Positions 34,377-43,767 of a DNA stretch of 56,250 nucleotides are shown here, piece by piece (the first letter of the stretch is position 1; every line of letters begins with the position of its first letter). The position numbers and the translations under genes are program-made. The notes beneath the pieces are model-generated. The model had not been told where the DNA came from, did not search any database, and saw only the letters and a program-made list of their open reading frames with translations. The stretch spans positions 1-56,250 of the forward strand of contig CANLGD010000012.1 in the NCBI GenBank assembly GCA_947490145.1, in the 5' to 3' direction. This DNA is from Flavobacteriia bacterium. Its GTDB lineage: Bacteria; Bacteroidota; Bacteroidia; Flavobacteriales_D; Crocinitomicaceae.

Positions 34377-36194
34377 ATGATAGGAAAACAAATATTAAAT
34401 TACAAAATTATATCTCTTCTTGGTGAAGGAGGGATGGGTGATGTTTATCTTGCAGAACATCTTACTATTAAAAGAAAGGTTGCAATTAAAGTATTGAAAC
34501 CCGTTTTGGTGAAAAACGATGAAATAAAAAGACGTTTTAAAAATGAAGCGTCCGTAATGGCCCAACTTCAGCATTCAAATATTGTTGGTTTGCTTGATTA
34601 TTTGGAGGATGAAGATGGTCTTTATTTAATTATGGAATTCGTTGAAGGTAAAACGCTTGATATTTTCTTAAGTGAATTAAGCGAGCCTTTAAGTATTCAG
34701 AGAAGCAAGGAAATAATGATTCAAATGTTAAAAGCATTTGCTTATGCGCATAAAAATGGCATTGTTCATCGAGACGTTAAACCTTCGAATATTATTATAA
34801 ATGCAAACGATGAAATAAAAGTATTAGATTTTGGAATTGCTAAAATTATTGGTGATTCGCAACATAATTTAACTAAAACCGGATCACATATCGGAACTGT
34901 TTATTACATGTCTCCTGAGCAAGTTAAGGCTTCGGAACTTGATTCTCGCTCAGACATTTACTCATTAGGAATTACATTTTACGAATTGCTTGCAGGATTT
35001 TGTCCATATAAGGGTGCAACATCTGAATATGAAATTTTTAATAAAATTGTAAACGACCCTTTAGTATCATTAGAAGATTCATTGGGTAAACAATATAATT
35101 TAGTTTGGAATGCAATTCAAAAAGCAACTCAAAAAAAGCCCGAAGATCGTTTTCAAACTTGTGAAGAATTTATTGAGACATTGAAGGGAGAGAAAAAAGC
35201 TTTTGTTGAAAAAAAAGTAGAGCAGTCAATTTTACAAGCCAAAAAAGAAACTCCTGTTTATGAGCCAGAAAAATCAAAAAAAGGAATTTTTATTTTAATT
35301 TCAGCACTTGCTGTATTAGGCCTGGCAATTTTTTGGCTTTTTAAAGGTGGTGACAAAATAGAGGAAGAAAAGGGTTTACTAACCTCAACTACAAAAGCTT
35401 ATACTTTGGTCGGAAGTATTAATTTAAGAGATACAACATCTACTAATGCAGTTTCGCTTGGTGAAGTAGTTTTTGGAGACACAGTTCAGTTACTTGGTTC
35501 ACCAACAGAGGCAATTCAAGATAAAGAATTTAAAATAGTTTGGCAAAAAGCTCGCTGGAAGGATCTTGAAGGTTGGGTTGCAATAAGTATTGATGAACAA
35601 CCAACAGTTGGACCTATTTCTGATTTTTCAGAGATGGAGAAAATATTAAATTTCGAGTACAATATTTATGCGGAGTATGGTAAAGTAAGATCTTGGACAT
35701 TTTCTGCTATTCGTGATTTCTTGAGAGAAAAATCATGGATTAATAATTATTCTTTCATGGCGATAGATAAAGATGACCTCAAAAGCGAATATAGAACAAT
35801 CATAAAATATCATCGAGATGAGTATTACAAAAAGAAAGACCCTTTTGATTATGTTATTATGATGCAATCCAAAAATGGTAGTAAGATAGCATTATTTCTT
35901 AGAGCAAAATTAGATAATATGGGTGGAACTGTTGTAGGATATGTTCATTTACCTTCAGAAACAAAATTACTTGGATTTGAAAAATATTACAAAGCTGATA
36001 AAAAGTATTATGGTAAAGATTTTGATATTGGCAATATTTATTTAGTTGATGCTAATTATAATTATTTCGCCAGCTTAGATGATGAAGGGTTTGGTGTTAA
36101 TTACATTGAAGTTTATCCTGTTCAAGAATACGGAGATGGATATAAAGAAGGATATGAAGGAGACGCAGAGGAAGCTGAGGAATTGTATCCATAA
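34377..36194 (+). CDS. Membrane Ser/Thr kinase with SH3-like exported domain
   Basis: A 605-residue transmembrane kinase, the most divergent of the large ones (RHL-type loop VAIKVLK, Lys38; HRDVKPSN at 131-138; DFGIAKI; GTVYYMSPEQ). A helix at about 303-323 crosses the membrane. Outside, an SH3b-like domain (about 338-402: INLRDTTS, GDTVQLLG, EGWVAI) suggests binding to peptidoglycan or a peptide, followed by an unknown 200-residue C-terminal part rich in Tyr and Asp. A 135-base gap with no clear gene separates it from the preceding kinase. Confidence 0.84.
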   Translation: MIGKQILNYKIISLLGEGGMGDVYLAEHLTIKRKVAIKVLKPVLVKNDEIKRRFKNEASVMAQLQHSNIVGLLDYLEDEDGLYLIMEFVEGKTLDIFLSELSEPLSIQRSKEIMIQMLKAFAYAHKNGIVHRDVKPSNIIINANDEIKVLDFGIAKIIGDSQHNLTKTGSHIGTVYYMSPEQVKASELDSRSDIYSLGITFYELLAGFCPYKGATSEYEIFNKIVNDPLVSLEDSLGKQYNLVWNAIQKATQKKPEDRFQTCEEFIETLKGEKKAFVEKKVEQSILQAKKETPVYEPEKSKKGIFILISALAVLGLAIFWLFKGGDKIEEEKGLLTSTTKAYTLVGSINLRDTTSTNAVSLGEVVFGDTVQLLGSPTEAIQDKEFKIVWQKARWKDLEGWVAISIDEQPTVGPISDFSEMEKILNFEYNIYAEYGKVRSWTFSAIRDFLREKSWINNYSFMAIDKDDLKSEYRTIIKYHRDEYYKKKDPFDYVIMMQSKNGSKIALFLRAKLDNMGGTVVGYVHLPSETKLLGFEKYYKADKKYYGKDFDIGNIYLVDANYNYFASLDDEGFGVNYIEVYPVQEYGDGYKEGYEGDAEEAEELYP

Positions 36195-36217
36195 TACAAA
36201 TTTAAATAAATAGAATT

Positions 36218-36793
36218 ATGCAAGAAATAAAAATAGGCAGAAATCCAGAAAATGATATAGTATTTGATGATACGTCGGTATCTAGAATTCATGCGTCAAT
36301 CATTATTGAAGGGAATAGTAAGTTCATCATTGACCATAATTCGGGGAATGGAACATTTGTAAATGGAAATAAAATTTTCGGTAAAACCGTTTTAAATGAT
36401 AATGACATTGTAAAAGTTGGTAACTCTCTCGTGCATTGGATGGCAAAATTGGGGATGCTTCAATCAGGAAATAATGTCAAAACAAATATTATTGATAACA
36501 GTGACCTGCTAGACCAAGTAACAGTGGTAAACCATGGCAAGATAGTACTTCCTGGTTCTGGTGCAGCATTAACTTTAGGGATTTTAAGCATTATATTTTG
36601 TGGAGGGGTTGGAATTATTTTAGGAATTATTGGAATTGTTCAGGCAAATAAAGGAGAAAAATTGCTCAAACTAAACCCGACTATGTATACAGAAAAATCA
36701 ATAAATCAAAGTAAATCAGGAAAGATTTGCAGTATTGTAGGGCTTTCTTTAGTTGGCGTGATAATTTTAATCGCTGCGCTTTCTACTTTGTAA
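36218..36793 (+). CDS. FHA domain protein with C-terminal membrane helices
   Basis: A 191-residue protein. The N-terminal FHA domain (about 5-80) shows GRNPEN, SRIHA and NGTFVNG. A short linker leads to two glycine-rich membrane helices (TLGILSIIFCGGVGIILGIIGIV and SIVGLSLVGVIILIAALS), which resemble DUF4190. The FHA part faces the cytosol. It may anchor phosphorylated kinase tails at the membrane. Gaps of 23 and 20 bases to its kinase neighbours suggest one operon. Confidence 0.8.
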   Translation: MQEIKIGRNPENDIVFDDTSVSRIHASIIIEGNSKFIIDHNSGNGTFVNGNKIFGKTVLNDNDIVKVGNSLVHWMAKLGMLQSGNNVKTNIIDNSDLLDQVTVVNHGKIVLPGSGAALTLGILSIIFCGGVGIILGIIGIVQANKGEKLLKLNPTMYTEKSINQSKSGKICSIVGLSLVGVIILIAALSTL

Positions 36794-36813
36794 AAAAGGA
36801 TAATAAATAATTT

Positions 36814-38574
36814 ATGTTAGGTACACAGTTACAAAACTACAAAATTGAAAAAATTATTGGAGAAGGTGGAATGGCCATTGTTTATTTAGCTTGTAATGAG
36901 AAATCAGGGGAAAAAGTTGCGATAAAATTTCTAAAAGAAGAATTTGTGCAACGACCTAATATTCGTAAACGATTTTTAGCAGAAGCAAGAAATTTGACAC
37001 AAATGAATCACCCTAATGTAATAAAAGCAATTGACACAATTGATGCTGGAGATATAGTTGGATTTGTTATGGAGCATATTGAAGGAGTTACATTGGAAGA
37101 TTTTATTTCTAATTTTTCTCCTTTGGTTGATGAAGTTATTGAACCAATCTTGAACCAAATGATTGAAGCAGTTAATTACGTTCATTCAAAAGGACTGATT
37201 CACAGAGACATCAAGCCTTCTAACTTCATGCTTTCCAATAATGGTTCTCTGAAGTTATTGGATTTTGGTATTGCAAAAAACTTGAACAAAAACGCAGAAG
37301 ATTATACGGAAACCAATATCGCTCAACAAATGGGAACACCAATGTATATGAGTCCCGAGCAAATTAAAAATACATCTGTAGTTACAAAAGCAACAGATTA
37401 TTATAGTTTAGGAGTCGTATTATGGCAAATGGTGTCAAATAAAAAACCATATGATACCAAAACTTTAACTTTACCAGAAATTCAAGTTTCAATTTTAAAA
37501 GAAAAACTCACTTTAACAAATACAATATGGGATGGTTTTATTCAAAAAGCCACGCAAAAAGATGAAACGAAGCGTTTTCAAGACGCTGAAGAACTTTTAA
37601 TAACTAGTAATAAGAAAGAAACAAAAGAAATAGATTTAGATGAAACTGTTTTTGACGAAGAACTTATTTTAGAGCAAGAAAAATCAAAAAATTTTTTAAA
37701 GAGAGATGAAATTCTTATTTATTATTCAGGATTTAAAAACTGGCTTAAAGAAAACAAATCAAAATTCATTTTATACAAAGATAAAAGTAAAGTTGATACT
37801 GAAAAAACAGTGCTTGATGAAAAAAATAATTATAAATCTGAAGATGTAGAAATTTTTTCAGGTTTTATTTCTTTTATAATCTTAATAGTAGTTTGCACTC
37901 TTTTAATGTTAGGTTTTATATATTTTTCTTATCAAAATTCCGAAACAGAAATTAGCGAAAATGACACTACGCTAGAAAAACCAATAGAAGTAAATGAAGA
38001 AAATATAAAAGAATCCAAATTTATAAAAATTGGAGAGCAAATTTGGGAGAAAGAAAATTTGAATACAATAAAGTTTAGGGACGGTGAAGAAATACTGCAC
38101 GCTCAAAGTATAGATGAATGGATATATGCCGCCGAAAACCAAATACCGGCATGGTGCGAAAATTCAAATGGTACTGAATTACTGCCAGAATATGGGAAAT
38201 TATACAATTGGTATGCTGTTAATAACTCAAGAGGATTAGCTCCTAAAGGGTTTAGAGTTGCAACAAAAGATGATTGGGATCAATTACATGATTTTATTGG
38301 CAAAAATAATGCTAGCGGTTTAAAAATTCTAAAAGATCAAGTTGATCAAAAAACAACTAATTCAAAGCTTAATGAAACTGGATTTTCAGCGCTTAAAGGA
38401 GGGTTTAGAACAGATAAACATCAGTTTTCTGAAATGGGATATATCGCACGTTGGTGGACCAGTTCAGAGACAAATGAAAATGAAGCAATTGGTTATACAA
38501 TTATAGATTCTGAATTGAAAACGAATAGTTATTATAAATATCAAGGTTTTTCAGTTCGATTAATAAAAGAGTAG
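36814..38574 (+). CDS. Membrane Ser/Thr kinase with exported FISUMP domain (2)
   Basis: A 586-residue kinase with the same layout as the one at 32544: GEGGMAIVYLA, Lys38, HRDIKPSN from His130, GTPMYMSPEQ, and a helix at about 349-371. The FISUMP domain (about 402-586: IGEQIWEKENL, YNWYAV, APKGFRVATKDDW, GFRT, RWWTSSE, FSVRLIKE) is more canonical than that of the first kinase. The cytosolic juxtamembrane part has two copies of an ETVFDE/KTVLDE motif whose threonines could be self-phosphorylation sites read by FHA domains. Confidence 0.88.
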   Translation: MLGTQLQNYKIEKIIGEGGMAIVYLACNEKSGEKVAIKFLKEEFVQRPNIRKRFLAEARNLTQMNHPNVIKAIDTIDAGDIVGFVMEHIEGVTLEDFISNFSPLVDEVIEPILNQMIEAVNYVHSKGLIHRDIKPSNFMLSNNGSLKLLDFGIAKNLNKNAEDYTETNIAQQMGTPMYMSPEQIKNTSVVTKATDYYSLGVVLWQMVSNKKPYDTKTLTLPEIQVSILKEKLTLTNTIWDGFIQKATQKDETKRFQDAEELLITSNKKETKEIDLDETVFDEELILEQEKSKNFLKRDEILIYYSGFKNWLKENKSKFILYKDKSKVDTEKTVLDEKNNYKSEDVEIFSGFISFIILIVVCTLLMLGFIYFSYQNSETEISENDTTLEKPIEVNEENIKESKFIKIGEQIWEKENLNTIKFRDGEEILHAQSIDEWIYAAENQIPAWCENSNGTELLPEYGKLYNWYAVNNSRGLAPKGFRVATKDDWDQLHDFIGKNNASGLKILKDQVDQKTTNSKLNETGFSALKGGFRTDKHQFSEMGYIARWWTSSETNENEAIGYTIIDSELKTNSYYKYQGFSVRLIKE

Positions 38575-38713
38575 TTGTAAATAGAATTTTTAAAGTAGAG
38601 ATTTAGTCTTCTTGTTTAAAATAATTTAATAGATTGAAAATAAATAAATTACAAGTAAATATTAATATAACAGTTTGATTTATTTTTCAAAAAACTACTT
38701 AAAAAATTAAAAA

Positions 38714-40171
38714 ATGATAGGTAAACAAATTAAAGACTACAAAATAGAAGAAGAAATTGGTGAAGGAGGAATGGCATTCGTTTATTTAGCTACTAATGTT
38801 AACCTTGGAAGTAAAGTTGCTATAAAACTCTTAAAAGATGATTTTGTTGGTCATCCAAATATACGTAAACGTTTTTTAGCTGAAGCAAAGAATTTAGCTC
38901 AAATGAATCATCCAAATGTTGTTCGAGTGATAGATTTAATTGATGCTGGCGATATTGTTGCCTTTGTGATGGAATATGTAGAAGGAAATACACTTGAAGA
39001 AAAGCTACTAAAAGAAGGTAAACTATCAGACCATATAATATCCACTTTTTTGACGCAGATGATTCTTGCAATCGATTATGTGCATAAACAAGGCTTTATT
39101 CACCGCGATATCAAACCATCTAATTTTTTGATTACAGGAGAGAATCAAATAAAATTATTGGATTTTGGAATAGCAAAAAACACCAATGATGTTAGCATAG
39201 ATTATACCAAAACTGGCTTAGCGCAGCAAATGGGAACACCTTTGTATATGAGTCCCGAACAAATCAAAAACACTTCAGAGGTTACGAAGCAAACTGATTT
39301 TTATAGTTTGGGAGTTGTTTTATGGGAGATGATTATGGGCAAAAAACCTTATGATTCAAGAGATTTATCTTTGCCAGAAATACAAGTTTCAATTTTAAAA
39401 GAAGTTTTGCCTTTAACGAATAGTAAATGGGATAAAGTAATTCAAAAAGCTACTCAAAAAGAAGAAACGAAGCGTTTTCAAAGTACGGAAGAGTTTTTGT
39501 TGGATTTTGATTTTAATAATAATGAAAAAGTTGGAAAGATAGAAGTGAATAATCAAATAAAAACTGAATTAGATTCTAGTATTAAAGGAGAGGAAGCTAG
39601 TTTGTTTATACGATTTTTGAATTTTTTTTTAGATTATTTAACAATCGTAGGAATAATTAAAGTTTTGAGCTCGATCGGTTATCTGGGAGATAGTTTAGAT
39701 TTATTTTTTATTCCACTAGAACCTTGGTTTTTTTGGATATTTTATTTTTTATATTTTCTGTTTTTTGAGTTTTTTTCACATAGGACGATCGCAAAATATA
39801 TTACTAATACTAAAGTTATAAGTACTGATAAATCAACAAATAGTTTTTTAAGTATTTTAAAGAGAAGTTTTTGGCGCATATTGCCTATTGACATAATCTC
39901 CTATTTGTTTCCTTTTTTCCACATTTGGAATCACGATTCAATATCAAAAACAAAAGTTATTAATTTTAAAAAAATAAATAAAAAAAGCTTAAATATTTCG
40001 CAAGTTTTTTCACTTTTATTTCTTTCGTTTCTAATCTTCTTTTGTTTTTATATCCCGAATTATGGTTATCAATCTCCAGAATTTAATAATTTTGATTATT
40101 TTTATATTAACTTTATGCGACCGATATCTAATACAATTTCTTATTTTAAACTCTTGTTTTTTGGAATATAA
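38714..40171 (+). CDS. Membrane Ser/Thr kinase with RDD-family C-terminal domain
   Basis: A 485-residue kinase (GEGGMAFVYLA, Lys38, HRDIKPSN from His130, GTPLYMSPEQ). In place of a single helix and exported domain it ends in a multi-helix membrane region (about 296-485) resembling the RDD family: FIRFLNFFLDYL carries the Arg and Asp, HRTIAKYITNTKVI follows the second helix. RDD proteins are often linked to transport or kinase membrane anchoring. A 144-base stretch (39341-39484) is identical to one in the gene at 40478. A 306-base gap with a decayed repeat follows. Confidence 0.84.
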   Translation: MIGKQIKDYKIEEEIGEGGMAFVYLATNVNLGSKVAIKLLKDDFVGHPNIRKRFLAEAKNLAQMNHPNVVRVIDLIDAGDIVAFVMEYVEGNTLEEKLLKEGKLSDHIISTFLTQMILAIDYVHKQGFIHRDIKPSNFLITGENQIKLLDFGIAKNTNDVSIDYTKTGLAQQMGTPLYMSPEQIKNTSEVTKQTDFYSLGVVLWEMIMGKKPYDSRDLSLPEIQVSILKEVLPLTNSKWDKVIQKATQKEETKRFQSTEEFLLDFDFNNNEKVGKIEVNNQIKTELDSSIKGEEASLFIRFLNFFLDYLTIVGIIKVLSSIGYLGDSLDLFFIPLEPWFFWIFYFLYFLFFEFFSHRTIAKYITNTKVISTDKSTNSFLSILKRSFWRILPIDIISYLFPFFHIWNHDSISKTKVINFKKINKKSLNISQVFSLLFLSFLIFFCFYIPNYGYQSPEFNNFDYFYINFMRPISNTISYFKLLFFGI

Positions 40172-40477
40172 ATTACAAGGAAAATTCAGTACTTAATTGA
40201 AATAGTGATTCATTACGATGATTGTCCAAATAATTAAGGATCATTTTTTTTGTCCCGATAATGATGGTTTTCCCTATAAACTTGATTTCTTATAAAATCA
40301 AGAAGAAATGTTAAAAAATAAAAAATCCGTAGTTAATTTTAGTTCAAATTGCAAAAGAATTTTGAATAACTTTATCGAAAATAATTTTTGCACTTTGTAA
40401 TGTTTTTTTGCAACTTAACACTCAAGCGCGGTAAAATATAATATTTATTAAAAAAAATAAATTCATAAAAGTTAAAT
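40172..40477 (+). other. Intergenic stretch with a thrombospondin-3 remnant
   Basis: At 40217-40290 the sequence reads DDCPN, then a stop, then (one frame over) CPDNDGF, the pattern of thrombospondin type 3 repeats seen in the next kinase gene. The rest shows no coding signal. It looks like the decayed tail of an older kinase copy. Confidence 0.5.
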
Positions 40478-41953
40478 ATGATTGGTAAACAATTACAAAA
40501 TTATACCATTACACAACTCATCGGAGAAGGTGGAATGGCATTCGTTTATTTAGCTATTAATGTTAATTTAGGAAGTAAAGTTGCTATAAAACTCTTAAAA
40601 GAGGATTTTGTGGGGCACCCAAATATTCGTAAGCGTTTTTTAGCAGAAGCAAAGAATTTAGCTCAAATGAATCACCCAAATGTTATAAGGGTAGTAGATT
40701 TAATTGATGCAGGTGATATTGTTGCCTTTGTAATGGAATATGTTGAAGGAAATACACTAGAAGAAAAGTTACTAAAAGAAGGTAAACTAGCAGATCAAAT
40801 AATTTCCTCTTTTTTGAAGCAAATGATTCTTGCAATCGATTATGTCCATAAACAAGGTTTCATTCACCGCGATATCAAACCATCTAATTTTTTGATTACA
40901 GGAGAGAATCAAATAAAATTATTGGATTTTGGAATTGCAAAAAACACAAATGATGTTACTGTAGATTATACCAAAACTGGCTTAGCTCAACAAATGGGAA
41001 CACCATTATACATGAGTCCCGAACAAATCAAAAACACCTCAGAAGTTACCAAGCAAACAGATTTCTACAGCTTGGGTGTTGTTTTATGGCAAATGGTGAT
41101 GGGTAAAAAACCTTATGATTCAAGAGATTTATCTTTGCCAGAAATACAAGTTTCAATTTTAAAAGAAGTTTTGCCTTTAACGAATAGTAAATGGGATAAA
41201 GTAATTCAAAAAGCTACTCAAAAAGAAGAAACGAAGCGTTTTCAAAGTGAGTATGAGTTTTTGTTGGCTTTGGATAGTAAAGAAATAGTTGTAGATGATT
41301 TTAAAAGGAATATTGATAATGAAAAAAATGATTTAACCAATATACTTTTTAATAAGGGAACTAAAGAATGTTATAAGGCGTTTATTTTCAGTTCTTTCGG
41401 GTTTGTGTTTTTAATTGTCTTTATATTTTTTTTCATAAAAGATAATGATATTGACAATGACGGTTTTACAGACGATAAAGATAATTGTCCAAATAAATAT
41501 GGACTTTTAAATGGGTGCCCCGATAGAGACAAGGATGGTTTTATTGATTCTCTTGATATTTGCCCTAATAGATTTGGAACTAATTGTGGGTGTGAAATTA
41601 TTGATACGCTAGAATTTAGAAATACTACAGGTCGTCATGTAGATTTTAGCTTAGCATATATGGATTTAAAAACAAACAAATTTATTTCAGAAGGTCATTG
41701 GAATCTTGGACCTGAAGAATCAACTACTATAATTTTTAACAAGGTTTTTATACAAGATAATATTTGGTGTAACGCTAAGTTTTTTAATTTAGATGGAGTT
41801 CGTGCTGAAGCTCCGCCAAATTTTAGAGATCAAGATTTTTTTTGCTATGATTATAAAAATAGATTTCATGTAATTAACGAAAACTGTAACTTAGCACCAG
41901 AACCGTTTACACATTACGCATTTAATAAAAAACCTTTTTTGATTTTCCTCTAA
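40478..41953 (+). CDS. Membrane Ser/Thr kinase with TSP3 repeats and DUF1036
   Basis: A 491-residue kinase nearly identical in its kinase half to the protein at 38714 (Lys38, HRDIKPSN from His130). After a helix at about 298-318 the exported part has calcium-binding thrombospondin type 3 repeats (DNDGFTDDKDNCPN, DRDKDGFIDSLDICPN, about 323-365) and a DUF1036-like domain (about 375-475: FRNTTGRHVDFSLAY, SEGHWNLGPEES, cysteine-bearing strands). DUF1036 is a small domain of unknown function. The exported part may sense ions or surface polymers. Confidence 0.85.
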   Translation: MIGKQLQNYTITQLIGEGGMAFVYLAINVNLGSKVAIKLLKEDFVGHPNIRKRFLAEAKNLAQMNHPNVIRVVDLIDAGDIVAFVMEYVEGNTLEEKLLKEGKLADQIISSFLKQMILAIDYVHKQGFIHRDIKPSNFLITGENQIKLLDFGIAKNTNDVTVDYTKTGLAQQMGTPLYMSPEQIKNTSEVTKQTDFYSLGVVLWQMVMGKKPYDSRDLSLPEIQVSILKEVLPLTNSKWDKVIQKATQKEETKRFQSEYEFLLALDSKEIVVDDFKRNIDNEKNDLTNILFNKGTKECYKAFIFSSFGFVFLIVFIFFFIKDNDIDNDGFTDDKDNCPNKYGLLNGCPDRDKDGFIDSLDICPNRFGTNCGCEIIDTLEFRNTTGRHVDFSLAYMDLKTNKFISEGHWNLGPEESTTIIFNKVFIQDNIWCNAKFFNLDGVRAEAPPNFRDQDFFCYDYKNRFHVINENCNLAPEPFTHYAFNKKPFLIFL

Positions 41954-41973
41954 AAATAGTCAATTTGATTTTG

Positions 41974-42216
41974 AATTATTACGGGAATCAATTTAAAAAA
42001 ACCTTTGCTCAAAAAGAAACCATAAATGATTTTTAAGCAACATTTTTTGAAGAAGGATTTTCTAAAGATGAAGCATTAGCAAAATTTTGGAAAATATTTT
42101 TGACTGCAAGTAACTTGGATTTTCAATGAAATTTTGAAGAAATAGTTAGCTATATTAAAACAAAATTGAGTTTTTTAAAAACTAAAAAAGAAATAATAGA
42201 AAGTAAAAAAAAATAG
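41974..42216 (+). pseudogene. Short decayed reading frame with two internal stops
   Basis: A single frame runs for 81 codons from NYYGNQFKKTFAQKE through FFEEGFSKDEALAKFWKIF to SFLKTKKEIIESKKK, ending at 42214-42216, with a TAA at 42034 and a TGA at 42127. The amino acid pattern is coding-like. The family is not recognised. It fills the 289-base gap between two kinase genes. Confidence 0.45.
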
Positions 42217-42242
42217 TTACTTTTACCTAAATTAAGTGCACT

Positions 42243-43754
42243 ATGATTGACCAAACGCTTGAAAACTATAAAATTATTTCTCTCCTTGGTGAAGGCGGTG
42301 TCGCAAAGGTTTACCTTGTCGAAGATATTATTGATAATAAGTTATACGCTCTAAAAATGCTGAAGCAAGATTATGTTTCTAACCAAAACATAAGAAAGCG
42401 TTTTATTGATGAGGCCAAAAAACTTAGTAAACTAAATCATATAAATGTCGCAAAAGTTTATAAAACAATTGACCAGGGAGATATTGTTGCCTTTAGTATG
42501 GAGCACATTGATGGTGATTCTCTTAAAAATCAAGATAAACTAGACACAGATTCAATAAAGGATTATATGTATCAAATCCTTGAAGGTTTAAAGGAAGTGC
42601 ATGGAAGAGGAATCGTTCACCGAGATTTAACCCCGTCTAATGTAATGATTACAAAAAATGGCTTAGTGAAAATCTTAGATTTTGGAATTTCAAAAGATTT
42701 GAACAGCACCGTACATGATGGGACAATAATTGGAACAACTTTTACCATGGGGACGCCAAGATACATGAGCCCAGAGCAATATACAGATACTAGCACAACA
42801 GATACAACTTCAGATATTTATAGTTTAGGCGTTGTGTTATGGGAAATGGTTACAAATGAAATGGTTTATGGAAGCATAAATACCATGCATTCTTTAGGTG
42901 ATAAAATACTAAAAGAAGACTTACCCTTAACCAAAACTTGCTGGGATAGAATTATTCAAAAAGCAACTGAAAAAACACCTTCAGAACGTTACAAAAATTG
43001 TGATGAGTTTATCTCCGCAATAAAAGAATTCAAATGTGGAGCCATTTTACCTTGGAAAAAAATAATAATCATTTCAAGTGCTGTAATTTTGTTTACCCTA
43101 GGAATTTTTGCTATTTCGCAAATGGGTGGGGGAGATGAAGAAAAGGAAAAAATTGCAAAGGTTGAAAAAGGTGAAGAGGTAGTAAAACCTCCAGTATTAG
43201 AAGAACCACGAGAAGTTGGTCCTGAACCTGTAATAGTAGATAATCCAAATCCTGCAGGTGGAGGAGATAATGTTGCTACCGACAGCGATGGAGACGGAGT
43301 AAAAGATAAAAATGATAGATGCCCGAATGAAAAAGGTGTAAAATCAAATAATGGTTGTCCTAAAGAAAGTGAGCCAGATAGCGATTTAGATGGCGTTCTT
43401 GATACAAATGATGATTGCCCAACTGAATATGGAGATAAAACGAATAATGGCTGTCCAGAATATAAATTAAATTTATTACCTTCCTTAAATAAGGTTAATT
43501 TTAATTATATAAATGACAATTCATATAGTTTTAAAATATTTAGAAATGGATCAGAGACAATCAAATCTTCAGAATTTGTTAAAGATAAAAGTGGCAATAA
43601 ATGTTACTATACTTTCAGTAAAGGTGAGCTTAAATTGACTCCTGAATCTGGATTTGAAGGCGATCCTTCAGAAACAAAAATAGAAGTTGAAATTACTTCA
43701 AAAGGAAAGAAAGAAATCAAAAAGAAAATAAATGTTCAAATTGATTGTAGGTAA
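42243..43754 (+). CDS. Membrane Ser/Thr kinase with TSP3 repeats, HRDLTPSN variant
   Basis: A 503-residue kinase, more divergent than its neighbours (GEGGVAKVYLV, Lys38, DFGISKD, GTPRYMSPEQ). The catalytic loop reads HRDLTPSN (from His126), with Thr where Lys normally sits two residues after the catalytic Asp; most kinases lose activity if that lysine is removed, though some bacterial ones tolerate other residues. A helix at about 271-293 precedes a Pro/Glu-rich linker, two thrombospondin type 3 repeats (about 346-405) and a C-terminal beta domain with one cysteine pair. It is 13 bases before the next gene's start. Confidence 0.82.
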   Translation: MIDQTLENYKIISLLGEGGVAKVYLVEDIIDNKLYALKMLKQDYVSNQNIRKRFIDEAKKLSKLNHINVAKVYKTIDQGDIVAFSMEHIDGDSLKNQDKLDTDSIKDYMYQILEGLKEVHGRGIVHRDLTPSNVMITKNGLVKILDFGISKDLNSTVHDGTIIGTTFTMGTPRYMSPEQYTDTSTTDTTSDIYSLGVVLWEMVTNEMVYGSINTMHSLGDKILKEDLPLTKTCWDRIIQKATEKTPSERYKNCDEFISAIKEFKCGAILPWKKIIIISSAVILFTLGIFAISQMGGGDEEKEKIAKVEKGEEVVKPPVLEEPREVGPEPVIVDNPNPAGGGDNVATDSDGDGVKDKNDRCPNEKGVKSNNGCPKESEPDSDLDGVLDTNDDCPTEYGDKTNNGCPEYKLNLLPSLNKVNFNYINDNSYSFKIFRNGSETIKSSEFVKDKSGNKCYYTFSKGELKLTPESGFEGDPSETKIEVEITSKGKKEIKKKINVQIDCR

Positions 43755-43767
43755 TCAAATTATAATT

